Shown here piece after piece: positions 8,380 to 16,636 of a DNA stretch of 32,000 bases (position 1 is its first letter; each line of letters starts with the position of its first letter). Both the position numbers and the translations under genes were made by a program. Source of the stretch: Austwickia chelonae NBRC 105200. Lineage in GTDB: Bacteria; Actinomycetota; Actinomycetes; Actinomycetales; Dermatophilaceae. The stretch is from contig NZ_BAGZ01000019.1 in NCBI RefSeq assembly GCF_000298175.1, forward strand, positions 1 through 32,000, read 5' to 3'. Below the pieces are notes generated by a model that worked only from the letters and a program-made list of their open reading frames with translations, searched no databases and had not been told where the DNA came from.

Positions 8380-8412
8380 GGGGTCCGACGTCCCCCTTGG
8401 ACGCCGGACCCC
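8380..8412. terminator. Bidirectional hairpin between convergent genes
   Basis: GGGGTCCGACGTC (8380-8392) pairs with GACGCCGGACCCC (8400-8412) with one A:C mismatch. It lies between the stop of the 145-residue gene (8333) and the stop of the antiporter (8432), so it could end both transcripts. No clear U-tract on either side. Confidence 0.55.
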
Positions 8413-8431
8413 GAAAAGGTGATCCCGTGGC

Positions 8432-9835
8432 TCAGTCGCGAGCCGCGGCGCGCGCCTCATGCTCGGCGATCAACCGCTTCTCCTCCGGACCGACCATGGC
8501 CAGCAGGATCACAGACAACACCGCAAAAGCGGTCAACAAGGCATACGTGGCATCCCAGCCGTAGTGCTGCGCGACCAGACCGACCCCCGTCGACGCCATC
8601 GTCGCGCCCAGGACGTACCCGAACAGGCCGGTGAACCCGGCCGCCGTCCCCGCCACATGCCGAGGAGACATGTCCAAAGCCTGCAAGCCGATCAACATGA
8701 CCGGTCCGTACACGAAAGCACCGATGAAGAACAGGTAGACCATCAACAGCCAGAACGGAGTCCCCACCGGCGCCAGCCAGTAGAGGACGATGAAGACCCC
8801 CACACCCAACATGAAGGTGATACCCGTCCGGCTACGGTTCCCGGCGAAAATCCGGTCCGACACCCAACCGCAGGCCAGCGTGCCGAAGATGCCGGCCAGC
8901 TCGAACAAGGAGAACCCGGCGATCCCCTTCGTGACCGAGACCTTGTGAACCTCCGACAGATAGGTCGGCGCCCAGGTCAGCACGCCGTAACGCAAGGTGT
9001 ACACGAAGACATTCGCCAAGGCGAGGAGCACCATCGCCCGGTTCATCAGGATGTGCTTGCGCACCAGCTCCCAGGTGGAGAGCTTCTCCAACTCCGAGAC
9101 ATCCACCGTCACCTTGTCCGGGTCGTTGCGGTACTCCTCGATCGGAGGCAGCCCCACCGACTCCGGGGTGTCCCGGATCATCACGAAAGCGACCGCCGCG
9201 ACCACCAACGCCAGAACCGCAGGGAACCAGAAAGCCGACTGCCAGGAGTTACCGGTCATGGCCAGACCGGCTGCCGCAGCAGCACCGACAGCCATCCCGC
9301 CGACATTGTGCGCGCAGTTCCAGATCGAGGTCTTCCAACCGCGCTCGCTGGTGGAGAACCAGTGGACGAGCACCCGACCGCTGGGCGGCCATCCCATTCC
9401 CTGGACCCAGCCGTTGACGAACATGACGATCGCGAAGGCCGCCAGACTTCCTGAGGCCCACGGCGCGAAAGCCACGACGAGATTGGCGACAGCCGAGAGC
9501 GCCAACCCGAGCGGGAGGAAATAGCGGGCGTCCGACCTGTCGGAGACCATCGCCATGAAGAACTTGCTGAGACCGTAGGCGATCAACGCCGCATTGGCGA
9601 TCAGGCCGATACCGGTCTTGTCGATATTCCCCTCGTCGAGAAGAATCTTCGCGATCAGCGGGATGTTGTTGCGGATGAGGTAGAAACCGGCGTATCCGAG
9701 GAAGATCCCCATGAACACCTGGAAACGCAGCCGCGGATAACGACGGGCCACTTCCTCGTCGGGCAGCCGCGGCGCGGGCGGTGGTGCGGAAAGCCAAGAT
9801 CCTCGTGGAGCACGAGGGGTGGTCGTCGTGGTCAT
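8432..9835 (-). CDS. Organophosphate:phosphate antiporter (GlpT/UhpT/PgtP family MFS)
   Basis: 467 residues, 12 TM segments. The start of the transport domain (RYPRLRFQVFMGIFLGYAGFYLIRNNIPLIAK) is the hallmark of the OPA family, as are GWVQGMGWPPSGRVLVHWFSTSERG and SIWNCAHNVGGM. These carriers bring in glycerol-3-phosphate, hexose-6-phosphates or phosphoglycerate in exchange for inorganic phosphate; the sequence does not decide which. The ATG at 9835 has GGAAG 8 nt upstream. The gene follows the five-gene kinase-to-ATPase run on the same strand after a 137-bp gap that holds candidate regulator sites. With the secreted diesterase at 15512-16636, glycerol-3-phosphate is my first guess for substrate. 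Confidence 0.9.
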   Translation of the reverse strand: MTTTTTPRAPRGSWLSAPPPAPRLPDEEVARRYPRLRFQVFMGIFLGYAGFYLIRNNIPLIAKILLDEGNIDKTGIGLIANAALIAYGLSKFFMAMVSDRSDARYFLPLGLALSAVANLVVAFAPWASGSLAAFAIVMFVNGWVQGMGWPPSGRVLVHWFSTSERGWKTSIWNCAHNVGGMAVGAAAAAGLAMTGNSWQSAFWFPAVLALVVAAVAFVMIRDTPESVGLPPIEEYRNDPDKVTVDVSELEKLSTWELVRKHILMNRAMVLLALANVFVYTLRYGVLTWAPTYLSEVHKVSVTKGIAGFSLFELAGIFGTLACGWVSDRIFAGNRSRTGITFMLGVGVFIVLYWLAPVGTPFWLLMVYLFFIGAFVYGPVMLIGLQALDMSPRHVAGTAAGFTGLFGYVLGATMASTGVGLVAQHYGWDATYALLTAFAVLSVILLAMVGPEEKRLIAEHEARAAARD

Positions 9836-9935
9836 CGGTCACTTCCGGGGTCTCGTCAGGAGCGGCGACGAACCGGGTGAGCGCCGTCGCCACCGACATG
9901 GTGGAGAAGAAAACGACGAGGACACAGGGCAAAGC

Positions 9936-9965
9936 GGTGACGGCAGGTGACAGCGTTGTTACACC
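9936..9965 (-). promoter_or_regulatory. Candidate response-regulator sites upstream of the OPA antiporter
   Basis: Two GGTGAC hexamers start at 9936 and 9946, exactly 10 bp apart, the direct-repeat spacing favoured by OmpR/PhoB-type regulators. The second begins a loose palindrome, GGTGACAGCGTTGTTACACC (9946-9965). They lie about 100-130 bp before the antiporter ATG. The hexamer resembles GGTAAC in the palindrome at 15374-15391. Binding by the locus regulator is inference. Confidence 0.4.
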
Positions 9966-9972
9966 CGTCTGC

Positions 9973-11079
9973 TCACAGTGGGCCCGGGAGAAGCCAGGAA
10001 CGGTCTGCCCGGATGTCGACCCGGACGAATTCATCAACTCCGAATTCGGTGGAGAAAGGATCCGAAGAGGCCAAGACGACCCCTTCCACGGTCTCCACGA
10101 GATAATCGATCCGCTCCCCCAGATAACGCACTTCCTGGACGACCCCGATATCCCCGCGGACCTCATGACGGGACGCCTCCGCCGCGGTCAGACGGGCAGC
10201 CCGGACCGAGTAGGGGCGTAAGAGCACCGTGCCCTGCCGTCCGGCCCTCGTAGCACCCGGTTCCGCCGGTATCTCCAGGTCACGGCCCAACAGCCGGACC
10301 CGCGCCGTCGTCCGACCGTCCTGAAGCAGGACCTCGTCCACCTTCACCGGCAACATCGTGGCCTCTCCGAGGAACTCGGCGACGAAAGCGCTCGAGGGCC
10401 GCGCATAGACCTCCCGTGGTGAACCCACCTGGCAGACCCGACCCTGCTCCATCACCACCAGGACGTCCGCCGTCGACAGCGCACCACCGAGATCGTGGGT
10501 GACATGGATGACCGTCCCTCCCAGCCGGGCGCGGGTGCGCACGATCAGGTCGAGGAGCTGCCGACGCAACCGGGGCTCCAAACCCTGCAGAGGTTCGTCC
10601 AACAGGAGCACCGACGGGCGCAGGATCCAGGATCTCGCCAGTGCGACCCGACGAGCCTGCCCCCCGGAGAGCTGCTCGGGGAACAGATGGGAGACCCCCG
10701 TCAACCCGAGCTGCAACAAGGCGATGTCGACCCGTTCGACGAGCGCGGCAGCGGGCAGCCCCCGCAACGACAGGCCGTACCCGACGTTCTCCCGCACCGT
10801 CAGCTCCGGGAAGAGCGCATCCCCCTGGAAGACCATCGCAGTCGGTCGCGCAGCAGGCGGCTCACCGGTCCGGTCCCGGCCGTCGATCGAGATCGTCCCC
10901 GTGACCGGACGTTCCAGACCGGCGACCGCCCGTAGCAGGGACGTCTTCCCCGAGCCGGACGGCCCGACCACAGTCACCACGCTGTCCGCGGGCAGCGACA
11001 GCGCGACATCGTGCAAGGCGTCGTGCGAGGCGCCGGGAAAACGCACCGACACCCCGGAGAGCTCCACCTGACCGGTCAC
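9973..11079 (-). CDS. ABC importer ATPase (ferric/putrescine/sugar-phosphate type, with TOBE domain)
   Basis: 368 residues. Walker A is GPSGSGKTS near residue 40, the Q-loop is VFQGDALFPELTV, the ABC signature is LSGGQARRVALARS, Walker B is VLLLDEPLQGLEP, and the H-loop is VIHVTHDL. A C-terminal regulatory TOBE-like region of ~130 residues follows (TVLLRPYSVRAARL…). It powers the permease encoded just upstream. Start: I take the GTG at 11079, which overlaps the permease stop as GTGA and has AGGAGG 8 nt upstream. The ATG two codons earlier (11085) leaves only 2 nt after AGGAGG. Confidence 0.92.
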   Translation of the reverse strand: MTGQVELSGVSVRFPGASHDALHDVALSLPADSVVTVVGPSGSGKTSLLRAVAGLERPVTGTISIDGRDRTGEPPAARPTAMVFQGDALFPELTVRENVGYGLSLRGLPAAALVERVDIALLQLGLTGVSHLFPEQLSGGQARRVALARSWILRPSVLLLDEPLQGLEPRLRRQLLDLIVRTRARLGGTVIHVTHDLGGALSTADVLVVMEQGRVCQVGSPREVYARPSSAFVAEFLGEATMLPVKVDEVLLQDGRTTARVRLLGRDLEIPAEPGATRAGRQGTVLLRPYSVRAARLTAAEASRHEVRGDIGVVQEVRYLGERIDYLVETVEGVVLASSDPFSTEFGVDEFVRVDIRADRSWLLPGPL

Positions 11080-12767
11080 GGGCATGTCCTCCTCGGAAGG
11101 GACGGTGCGGTGGCGGCGGACGGACGTGCCCCGGCCGGAGCCGGTGCGGAAGGACGTGCCGGCGCGGTCGACCAGGCCGCCGAGCCCACCAGCACCCCCA
11201 GGACCACCGCCATCGCGCACGCGCTGCTCAGCCGGCCCGCCTCAGCGGCTGTCACCAGGTCGACCGGCAGCAGGGGAGTTCTCGCGGTCGCCAGCAGCGC
11301 GGCCGGAGCCAAGGCCGACAGCGAGCGCGCCAAGGTCGTCGGGATCTCTCCGAGCAACACCGGCCGTGCCTGAGGGAGAACCACATCGCGCACTACATCC
11401 CTGCGTCGGGCGCCCAGTACGTGAGCAGCCTCCACGTACGAGGGCGGAAGCCGTCGCAGACGTTCGGAGACGGCCAGGGCATTCCCGGGCAGGGACGCGG
11501 TGACCGCCACCACCAGCAAGGCGATCCAGGTCAACGCCTCACCCACCGGGACCCCTGCGGGTAGGGCCGCGGCGACAGGTACCGACCAGCGGGTGATCGC
11601 CACCCAGGCCGCCAAGCCGCACACCAGTGGCGGCAGCGCGTGGAGGGCGACGGTCAACCGGGCGGGGAGGGACGTGGGTCGTTCCGCCAGGTGCCATCCC
11701 AGGCAGAAACCCAGCGGCAGCGTGCACAACGTGGCACACAGTCCGAGGAAGACGGTGTCGGCCAGGGCGTTCTGCCACGGCCCGGTCAGCACCGCGGCGA
11801 CATGTTCCAGCGTCGGGCCGTCGTCCCCGATCAACCCTACGGATGCCGAGACGACCACTGCTGACGCCGACGTGATCGCTGCGGCGACTACGACCTGTAC
11901 CGTCACCGACAGGCGGGACCAGCCCCTGGCCGGGCGACGCACCGGGGCGATCTGACGGCGCAGCGCAGGCCGGGGGGAACCGCCCAGTCGGTGGACCGCT
12001 ACCGCGATGAACAGCCAGGGCACGACCAGGGCTGCGGCATGGGCGATGGCGTCGGCGACGTCGTTCTCGGCGGTGGCGGCTTCGAACAGCCTGGTCGACA
12101 GGACCGTGTACCCGCCGCCGATGACCAAGGGGTCGGCCAGGTCGGTGACGGCTTCGGCGAAGAGCACCAGGAAGGACACGGCCAGCGTCGGGCGTAGTTC
12201 GCGAAGTTCCACGTCGACGAGGACCCGACCTCGGGACGCCCCCAGGTCTGCGGCGGACTCAGACACCCGCAGGTCCCGGGCGTTCAGCGAGTGCAGGACG
12301 ATCAGATAGGCGAAGGGGAAGGCCGACAGGGTGGAGCTGATCACCAGGCCGGGTAGGCCGTAGATCTCCCCGCCGGGGGCCCACTGTCGGTTCACGATGC
12401 CGTTGTGGCCGACGAGGACCAGCAGGGCCAGGGCGATGGTCGGCGGTGGCAGCAGCAGGGGTGTCAGGCAGAGCAGGTGTACGAGTCGACGGCCGCGGAA
12501 GGCATGTTGGTGGGCGTGGGCGCAGGCCCAGGCCAGTAGGGTGCCGCACACCGCGACCAGGGTCGCCATCACCAAGGTGTTGCGCAGGACCAGTGCGCCT
12601 CCGCCGAGGAGCCGGGCTACGGCGTCGCGTCCGTCCGCGGTGACCAGGACGGTGGTGACCGGGGTCAGGAGGACGACCAGCACGCCGCCGAGGGCTGCGG
12701 ACCACCACCAGGACGATCGGTGGTCGTGGAAGGTGACTCCGGGGCGGTGTGTTGCGGGTCCGGTCAC
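11076..12767 (-). CDS. ABC importer permease, two fused MetI-like domains
   Basis: 563 residues with about twelve TM segments in two halves, like the FbpB/AfuB/ThiP group. Each half carries an EAA loop that contacts the ATPase: ESAADLGASRGRVLVDVELRELRP in the first and EAAHVLGARRRDVVRDVVLPQARP in the second. It starts at a GTG (12767) whose last bases form the stop of the solute-binding gene (GTGA). An open frame continues upstream for another 343 codons, but it is Arg/Pro-rich antisense-like sequence over the binding-protein gene and is not real. The C-terminus is Ala/Pro-rich. Two domains in one chain mean one permease protein per transporter. Confidence 0.92.
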   Translation of the reverse strand: MTGPATHRPGVTFHDHRSSWWWSAALGGVLVVLLTPVTTVLVTADGRDAVARLLGGGALVLRNTLVMATLVAVCGTLLAWACAHAHQHAFRGRRLVHLLCLTPLLLPPPTIALALLVLVGHNGIVNRQWAPGGEIYGLPGLVISSTLSAFPFAYLIVLHSLNARDLRVSESAADLGASRGRVLVDVELRELRPTLAVSFLVLFAEAVTDLADPLVIGGGYTVLSTRLFEAATAENDVADAIAHAAALVVPWLFIAVAVHRLGGSPRPALRRQIAPVRRPARGWSRLSVTVQVVVAAAITSASAVVVSASVGLIGDDGPTLEHVAAVLTGPWQNALADTVFLGLCATLCTLPLGFCLGWHLAERPTSLPARLTVALHALPPLVCGLAAWVAITRWSVPVAAALPAGVPVGEALTWIALLVVAVTASLPGNALAVSERLRRLPPSYVEAAHVLGARRRDVVRDVVLPQARPVLLGEIPTTLARSLSALAPAALLATARTPLLPVDLVTAAEAGRLSSACAMAVVLGVLVGSAAWSTAPARPSAPAPAGARPSAATAPSLPRRTCP

Positions 12768-13810
12768 GGGCGTACCTCTGCGGCGAAACCGGCGACCAGT
12801 TTCTCGGTGGCGCGGACGTCCGTCGCTTGCGGGGAGAACAGTCGTATCCCGGCGGTCAGCTCCAGTCGCGGGTCGACGGCCAGGTCGGTCCGGGTCGGTA
12901 GCTGGGGGAAGCGTTCGCCACGTCGGGAGAACTGACCTGCTCGTGAGGTCGCGAAGTCGACGTAGACGCCGGCCCATTCGGGGTGCCGGGCCGATTTCAG
13001 GACGGCGACCGCGCCGATCTCGGCGCCGGTGCCTTCCCGGGGGTAGCTGATGACGAGTCGTCGGCCGACTTCGATCTGTCGGACGCAGTGTTGGGTGAAG
13101 GTGAGTGCGACGGCTGCTTCTCCTCGGGCGACGACTCCGGCGGGGGCCATTCCGGAGCGGGTGTACTGCAGGACGTTCTGGTCGAGGCGGTGCAGCCAGG
13201 CCAAGGCTGTCTCGTGGTCGCCGAAGCGGTGCGCCTGTACGCCGACGATGGTGCTTCCGGTGCCTGAGGTGACCGGATTGGGTGAGGAGATCCGGCCGGC
13301 CAGCCGGGGGTCGAGCAGGTCCTCCCACGACTGGGGGACGGGGACGCCCAGGTCTTTCAAGGCGTCGGGGTCGGAGCAGAATCCGAGGTTTCCTCGGTAG
13401 ACGCCGGTCCAGGCTCCGGCGGGGTCGCGGTAGGCCGTCGGGACGGTCTCGGCCTCGGCGGGTCGGTGGGGGCGCAGCAGGCCTCGTTGGTCGGCGAGGA
13501 CGTACAGCTCGGAGGGTCCGCCGTGCCAGATGTCGTAGTCGGCGGCTGCGTCGCCGCGGGCCATTCGGCTGAGTGCTTCGCGGGAGGACAGGCGTACGAC
13601 GGTGACCGGTATGCCGGTGTCCTCGGTGAAGGTGTCGGCCCATTGGCGGCAGAGTTCTTCGATGGAGGAACAGAGCACGTTGAGGGATTCGGCTCGGTGG
13701 GAACTCAGGACGTGTGCTCCGCTCCAGGCCAGCAGTCCCAGGCACAGGACGAGTGCGAGGATGAGGCGGGGGCAGGCGGGGGGATGCGTCCGACATGGTC
13801 GGGGCTTCAT
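12764..13810 (-). CDS. ABC solute-binding protein of the ferric/sugar-phosphate (AfuA/FbpA-like) class
   Basis: 348 residues. The N-terminal hydrophobic segment (LILALVLCLGLLAWSGAHVL, ~13-35) is a signal peptide or membrane anchor; I see no lipobox. The mature part has the type-2 periplasmic-binding plan: LNVLCSSIEELCRQWADTF…, DIWHGGPSELYVLADQRGLL, SSPNPVTSGTGST (phosphate/anion-contact loop of this class), and YPREGTGAEIGAVAVLK. Relatives bind ferric iron, 2-aminoethylphosphonate or sugar phosphates (AfuA), and HptA of Staphylococcus acts as a sensor for sugar phosphate. The ATG at 13810 overlaps the regulator stop as ATGA. Next to an OPA antiporter and a GDPD, a phosphorylated ligand is more likely than iron. 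Confidence 0.88.
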   Translation of the reverse strand: MKPRPCRTHPPACPRLILALVLCLGLLAWSGAHVLSSHRAESLNVLCSSIEELCRQWADTFTEDTGIPVTVVRLSSREALSRMARGDAAADYDIWHGGPSELYVLADQRGLLRPHRPAEAETVPTAYRDPAGAWTGVYRGNLGFCSDPDALKDLGVPVPQSWEDLLDPRLAGRISSPNPVTSGTGSTIVGVQAHRFGDHETALAWLHRLDQNVLQYTRSGMAPAGVVARGEAAVALTFTQHCVRQIEVGRRLVISYPREGTGAEIGAVAVLKSARHPEWAGVYVDFATSRAGQFSRRGERFPQLPTRTDLAVDPRLELTAGIRLFSPQATDVRATEKLVAGFAAEVRP

Positions 13811-14529
13811 GGCGGGCTCGGCCGGTCCGTCAGGGTGTCGTCTTCGAGGCGGGGCATGAGATATCCGCTGCCTCGGGCTGTGACGATGAGTTCGTCTCCG
13901 GAGAAGCGGAGTTGGCGGCGGAGGCGGTACACCGTGGTTTTGATCATGTCTCGTCCGCCGACGGTTTCGCCGGTTCCCCAGACCTCGTTGAGCAGGTCGC
14001 GCCATCCGACGACCGATCCGGAGTGCCGGGCCAGTACGGTCAGCAGGCGGTGTTCGACCTGGCTGAGGCGCAGTCTTCGGCCCTGCCAGCTGGCTGTTCC
14101 GGCGTGGACGTCGATGAGGAGGGGGCCGTTGACGATCAGTTCGCCGGTGTGGCGTTGGCGGGTTCGGCGGACGACGGCCTGGGCGCGGAGGGCGAGTTCC
14201 CTGGGGGAGAAGGGTTTGGTGATGTAGTCGTCGGCTCCGGCGAGGAATCCGCCGACGCGGTCGGATTCGGTGCCGCGGGCGGTGAGCATCATCACCGGGA
14301 CGTCGGAGCGGGTGCGGATGCGGCGGCAGAGCTGTTCGCCGGAGGCGCCCGGGAGCATCACGTCCAGGATGATCAGGTCGACCTGTTCGGTGTTGAGGAT
14401 CGACCAGGCGCGTTCAGCGCTGGTTGCCGTGATACAAGCGAACCCTTGTGTCTCCAAGGCGAATTCAATGATCGATAGCATCTGTCGTTCGTCATCGACG
14501 ATGAGCGCGCGAGGTGCTCCCCCGGTCAC
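13807..14529 (-). CDS. OmpR-family response regulator
   Basis: 240 residues. The receiver domain (1-120) has Asp12/Asp13, phospho-acceptor Asp56 (LIILDVMLPG), Thr83 and Lys105 (ITKPFSP). The winged-helix DNA-binding domain (~130-230) reads LRLSQVEHRLLTVLARHSG…SVVGWRDLLNEVWG…TVYRLRRQL…IVTARGSGYLM. It is the cognate partner of the kinase just upstream: its GTG start at 14529 overlaps the kinase stop as GTGA. It probably controls the antiporter, the ABC genes and perhaps the diesterase. Confidence 0.95.
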   Translation of the reverse strand: MTGGAPRALIVDDERQMLSIIEFALETQGFACITATSAERAWSILNTEQVDLIILDVMLPGASGEQLCRRIRTRSDVPVMMLTARGTESDRVGGFLAGADDYITKPFSPRELALRAQAVVRRTRQRHTGELIVNGPLLIDVHAGTASWQGRRLRLSQVEHRLLTVLARHSGSVVGWRDLLNEVWGTGETVGGRDMIKTTVYRLRRQLRFSGDELIVTARGSGYLMPRLEDDTLTDRPSPP

Positions 14530-15341
14530 TGATCCTCCTGTGCGTTGGTGGGCAAGGTGATGAAGACGGTGGTTCCATGCTCGTCGACCGTGTCCACGAG
14601 TACACGTCCGCCGTGTTCTCGCAGGATCGATTCGGTGATCATCATGCCGAGACCGGTTCCACCGCGATGTGCCGAGTCCGTGGCGAAGGGTTCGAAAAGG
14701 GCGGCTCGTTCCTTCTCCGTCATGCCGGCACCGTCGTCACTGATGGCGATGACGACCTCGTCGAGCCCACCGGTCACCTCGACGGTGATGGTGACTCCCG
14801 GTCCGGCGTGCCGGGCCGCATTGTTGATGACGTTGAAGAAGGCCTGCCGGATGAGTCCGCGGTCGGCGCGGACGAGGAGGGGACGCCCCTGGCCGACGAT
14901 GCGCAGGGGCGCGCCGTGGATGCGGCGGAGGGAGTGCACGGTTTCCCTGACGAGCAGGTGCAGGTCGAACTCGCTGGTGTCGAGGCGGAAGAGCCGGTTC
15001 GCCATGCGGGCCTCGGTGAGCAGGTCCTCGGCCATCCCGATGACATGTTCGGCATTGGTGGCGATGGTGGTCACGAACTCCCGTTGGCGCTCGTTCAACG
15101 GGCCGGGGGTCTGTTCGGCGAGGAGCTCGGTAGCGCCTTTGATGAGTGCCAGCGGGGTGCGCACCTCGTGGGAGAACACGCTGGGGCGTTCGAGGCGCGC
15201 GCGGAGGATCTCGGCGACCTGGTCTGCCTCCATGCGGGCATGGCGGATGTGGCGACGTGCCTGCCACCAGGTGACGGCGGTGCCGACGGCGAGGCCGGTG
15301 AGTCCTGTGCCCGTGATGAGCAGCAGATTCGACAGCTGCAT
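14526..15341 (-). CDS. Histidine kinase with one membrane segment and no visible sensor domain
   Basis: 271 residues. One TM near 5-25 (LLLITGTGLTGLAVGTAV) is followed directly by a linker, HisKA with FSHEVRTPLALIKG (His58), and HATPase_c: N-box FFNVINNAARHA (~169-179), G1 DDGAGM (202-207), F-box LFEPFATD, G2 GGTGLGM (227-233). Only a few residues lie outside the membrane and there is no PAS, GAF or HAMP domain. The signal must therefore come through the membrane segment or another protein, plausibly the binding protein/ABC transporter encoded downstream. It starts at the ATG at 15341, 33 bp from a palindrome (15374-15391), and is first of five genes linked by 4-nt overlaps. Confidence 0.94.
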   Translation of the reverse strand: MQLSNLLLITGTGLTGLAVGTAVTWWQARRHIRHARMEADQVAEILRARLERPSVFSHEVRTPLALIKGATELLAEQTPGPLNERQREFVTTIATNAEHVIGMAEDLLTEARMANRLFRLDTSEFDLHLLVRETVHSLRRIHGAPLRIVGQGRPLLVRADRGLIRQAFFNVINNAARHAGPGVTITVEVTGGLDEVVIAISDDGAGMTEKERAALFEPFATDSAHRGGTGLGMMITESILREHGGRVLVDTVDEHGTTVFITLPTNAQEDQ

Positions 15342-15373
15342 CGCACCAGTGTCACAGGCTCGGCGGCCCCGCT

Positions 15374-15391
15374 GGTAACGATGTCGTTACC
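15374..15391. promoter_or_regulatory. Palindrome GGTAACGA-TG-TCGTTACC in the divergent promoter region
   Basis: Two perfect 8-bp arms separated by TG, 33 bp upstream of the kinase start and 121 bp upstream of the diesterase start. It sits where a shared operator for the two divergent units would be. Its GGTAAC half-site resembles the GGTGAC repeats before the antiporter gene. Which protein binds is not shown. Confidence 0.5.
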
Positions 15392-15511
15392 TATTGTGAT
15401 CGACTTGCGACGAAAGGTGATGAAACTCGTTGTCAGACTAATTTGCCCGGATCCGGCCCCGACGTCCTGCATGTGTGGTGGGGTCGACTGCCCTCAGCGA
15501 AAGGTCCCACC

Positions 15512-16636
15512 ATGGGTGCACAGCGTCGTCATCTCACCCTCATCTGTCTGCCACTCCTGGCCGGAAGTCTGACCTTCGGTGGAAGTATCGCCGCGCATGC
15601 CACCGGGCAGCAGCCCGTCGAACCGGGCCAGAAACCCACCTCGTCCGCACCCAGCCAGAAACCCGGCGCACCCAGCCAGAAACCGAGCAAACCCGCAGGC
15701 AAGAAGACCTTCGACCTCGAGTCGCACCGCGGAGGACGCGGCGAGACCACTGAAGAATCCCGGCGGGCCTTCGAGAAGAGCCTCGCCCTGGGCGTGAGCA
15801 CTCTCGAGTTCGACATCGTGCTCACCAAGGACAAGGTGCCCGCCGTCTGGCACGACCCGAAGGTCCTCGACACCAAGTGCACGGACACCAAACCCGCCAC
15901 GGCGGGCGACCCGATGTACCCCTATGTCGGCAAGCTCGTGCACGAGCTGACCTGGGCCCAGGTGCAGACCCTCGACTGCGGGAAGAAGCTCGACAACTTC
16001 CCCTACGCCGAGGTCGTCAAGGGCAACAAGATCATCAAACTCTCCGACGTCTTCGACCTGGTCAAGAGCAAGAAAGCCGATGTGCGCTACAACATCGAGA
16101 CCAAGATCGAAGGGGAGAACCGCAAGGAGTCCGCGACCCCGGAGGAATTCGTCAAGGTCATCCTCGGCGAGGTGAACAAAGCCGGTGTCGCCGACAAGGT
16201 GATGATCCAGTCCTTCGACTGGCGTTCTCTGCCCCTGGTCAAGAAAGCCAACCCGAAGATCCCGACCGTCCTGCTCTGGGACGAGACCACGTGGAAGAAG
16301 GGCTCCCCCTGGACCGGTGACGCCGACTACGACGCCATGAAGGGGGACATCCTCGCCGCGGCCAAGAAGATCGGTGTCGACGTCCTCTCCCCGGGATATT
16401 CCCAGCCGTACGGACGTAAGCCCGGCGACAAGGATTTCAAGCTCATCGCGGACAAGGCGCTCATCGAGAAGGCGCACCAGGCCGGGCTGAAGGTCGTACC
16501 CTGGACCCTCAACGACGTCTCCGCCATGGAAGCCCAGATGGACGCCGGGGCCGACGGCATCATCACCGACTACCCGACCAAGCTGCGCGAACTCATGCAG
16601 AAACGCGGTTTGCAGCTACCGCCCTCCTACTCGTGA
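15512..16636 (+). CDS. glpQ: Secreted glycerophosphodiester phosphodiesterase
   Basis: 374 residues. Signal peptide at 1-30 (hydrophobic LTLICLPLLAGSLTFGGSIAAHA, cleavage after AHA likely), then a Pro/Gln/Lys/Ser linker with an in-frame repeat, then a TIM-barrel GDPD domain. Catalytic residues visible: His72-Arg73 (ESHRGGRGETTEES), Glu99 and Asp101 (TLEFDIVLT), His114 (AVWHDP), and the closing GADGIITDYPTKL. The enzyme splits glycerophosphodiesters from lipid head groups or glycerol-type teichoic acids into glycerol-3-phosphate and alcohol outside the cell. ATG at 15512 with AAAGG 8 nt before. It diverges from the kinase operon that contains likely uptake systems. Confidence 0.92.
   Translation: MGAQRRHLTLICLPLLAGSLTFGGSIAAHATGQQPVEPGQKPTSSAPSQKPGAPSQKPSKPAGKKTFDLESHRGGRGETTEESRRAFEKSLALGVSTLEFDIVLTKDKVPAVWHDPKVLDTKCTDTKPATAGDPMYPYVGKLVHELTWAQVQTLDCGKKLDNFPYAEVVKGNKIIKLSDVFDLVKSKKADVRYNIETKIEGENRKESATPEEFVKVILGEVNKAGVADKVMIQSFDWRSLPLVKKANPKIPTVLLWDETTWKKGSPWTGDADYDAMKGDILAAAKKIGVDVLSPGYSQPYGRKPGDKDFKLIADKALIEKAHQAGLKVVPWTLNDVSAMEAQMDAGADGIITDYPTKLRELMQKRGLQLPPSYS
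15647..15688 (+). repeat. Two tandem 21-bp units in the glpQ-like linker
   Basis: Units at 15647-15667 and 15668-15688 differ at two bases and encode APSQKPG and APSQKPS. They lengthen the flexible linker between the signal peptide and the catalytic domain, and the unit number could vary between strains without a frameshift. Confidence 0.8.

Noticed and set aside
12768-13796. Long upstream extension (343 codons) of the ABC permease frame
   Set aside because: It is Arg/Pro/His-rich, lies over the solute-binding gene in another frame of the same strand, and the permease has a GTG start coupled to the preceding stop at 12767.
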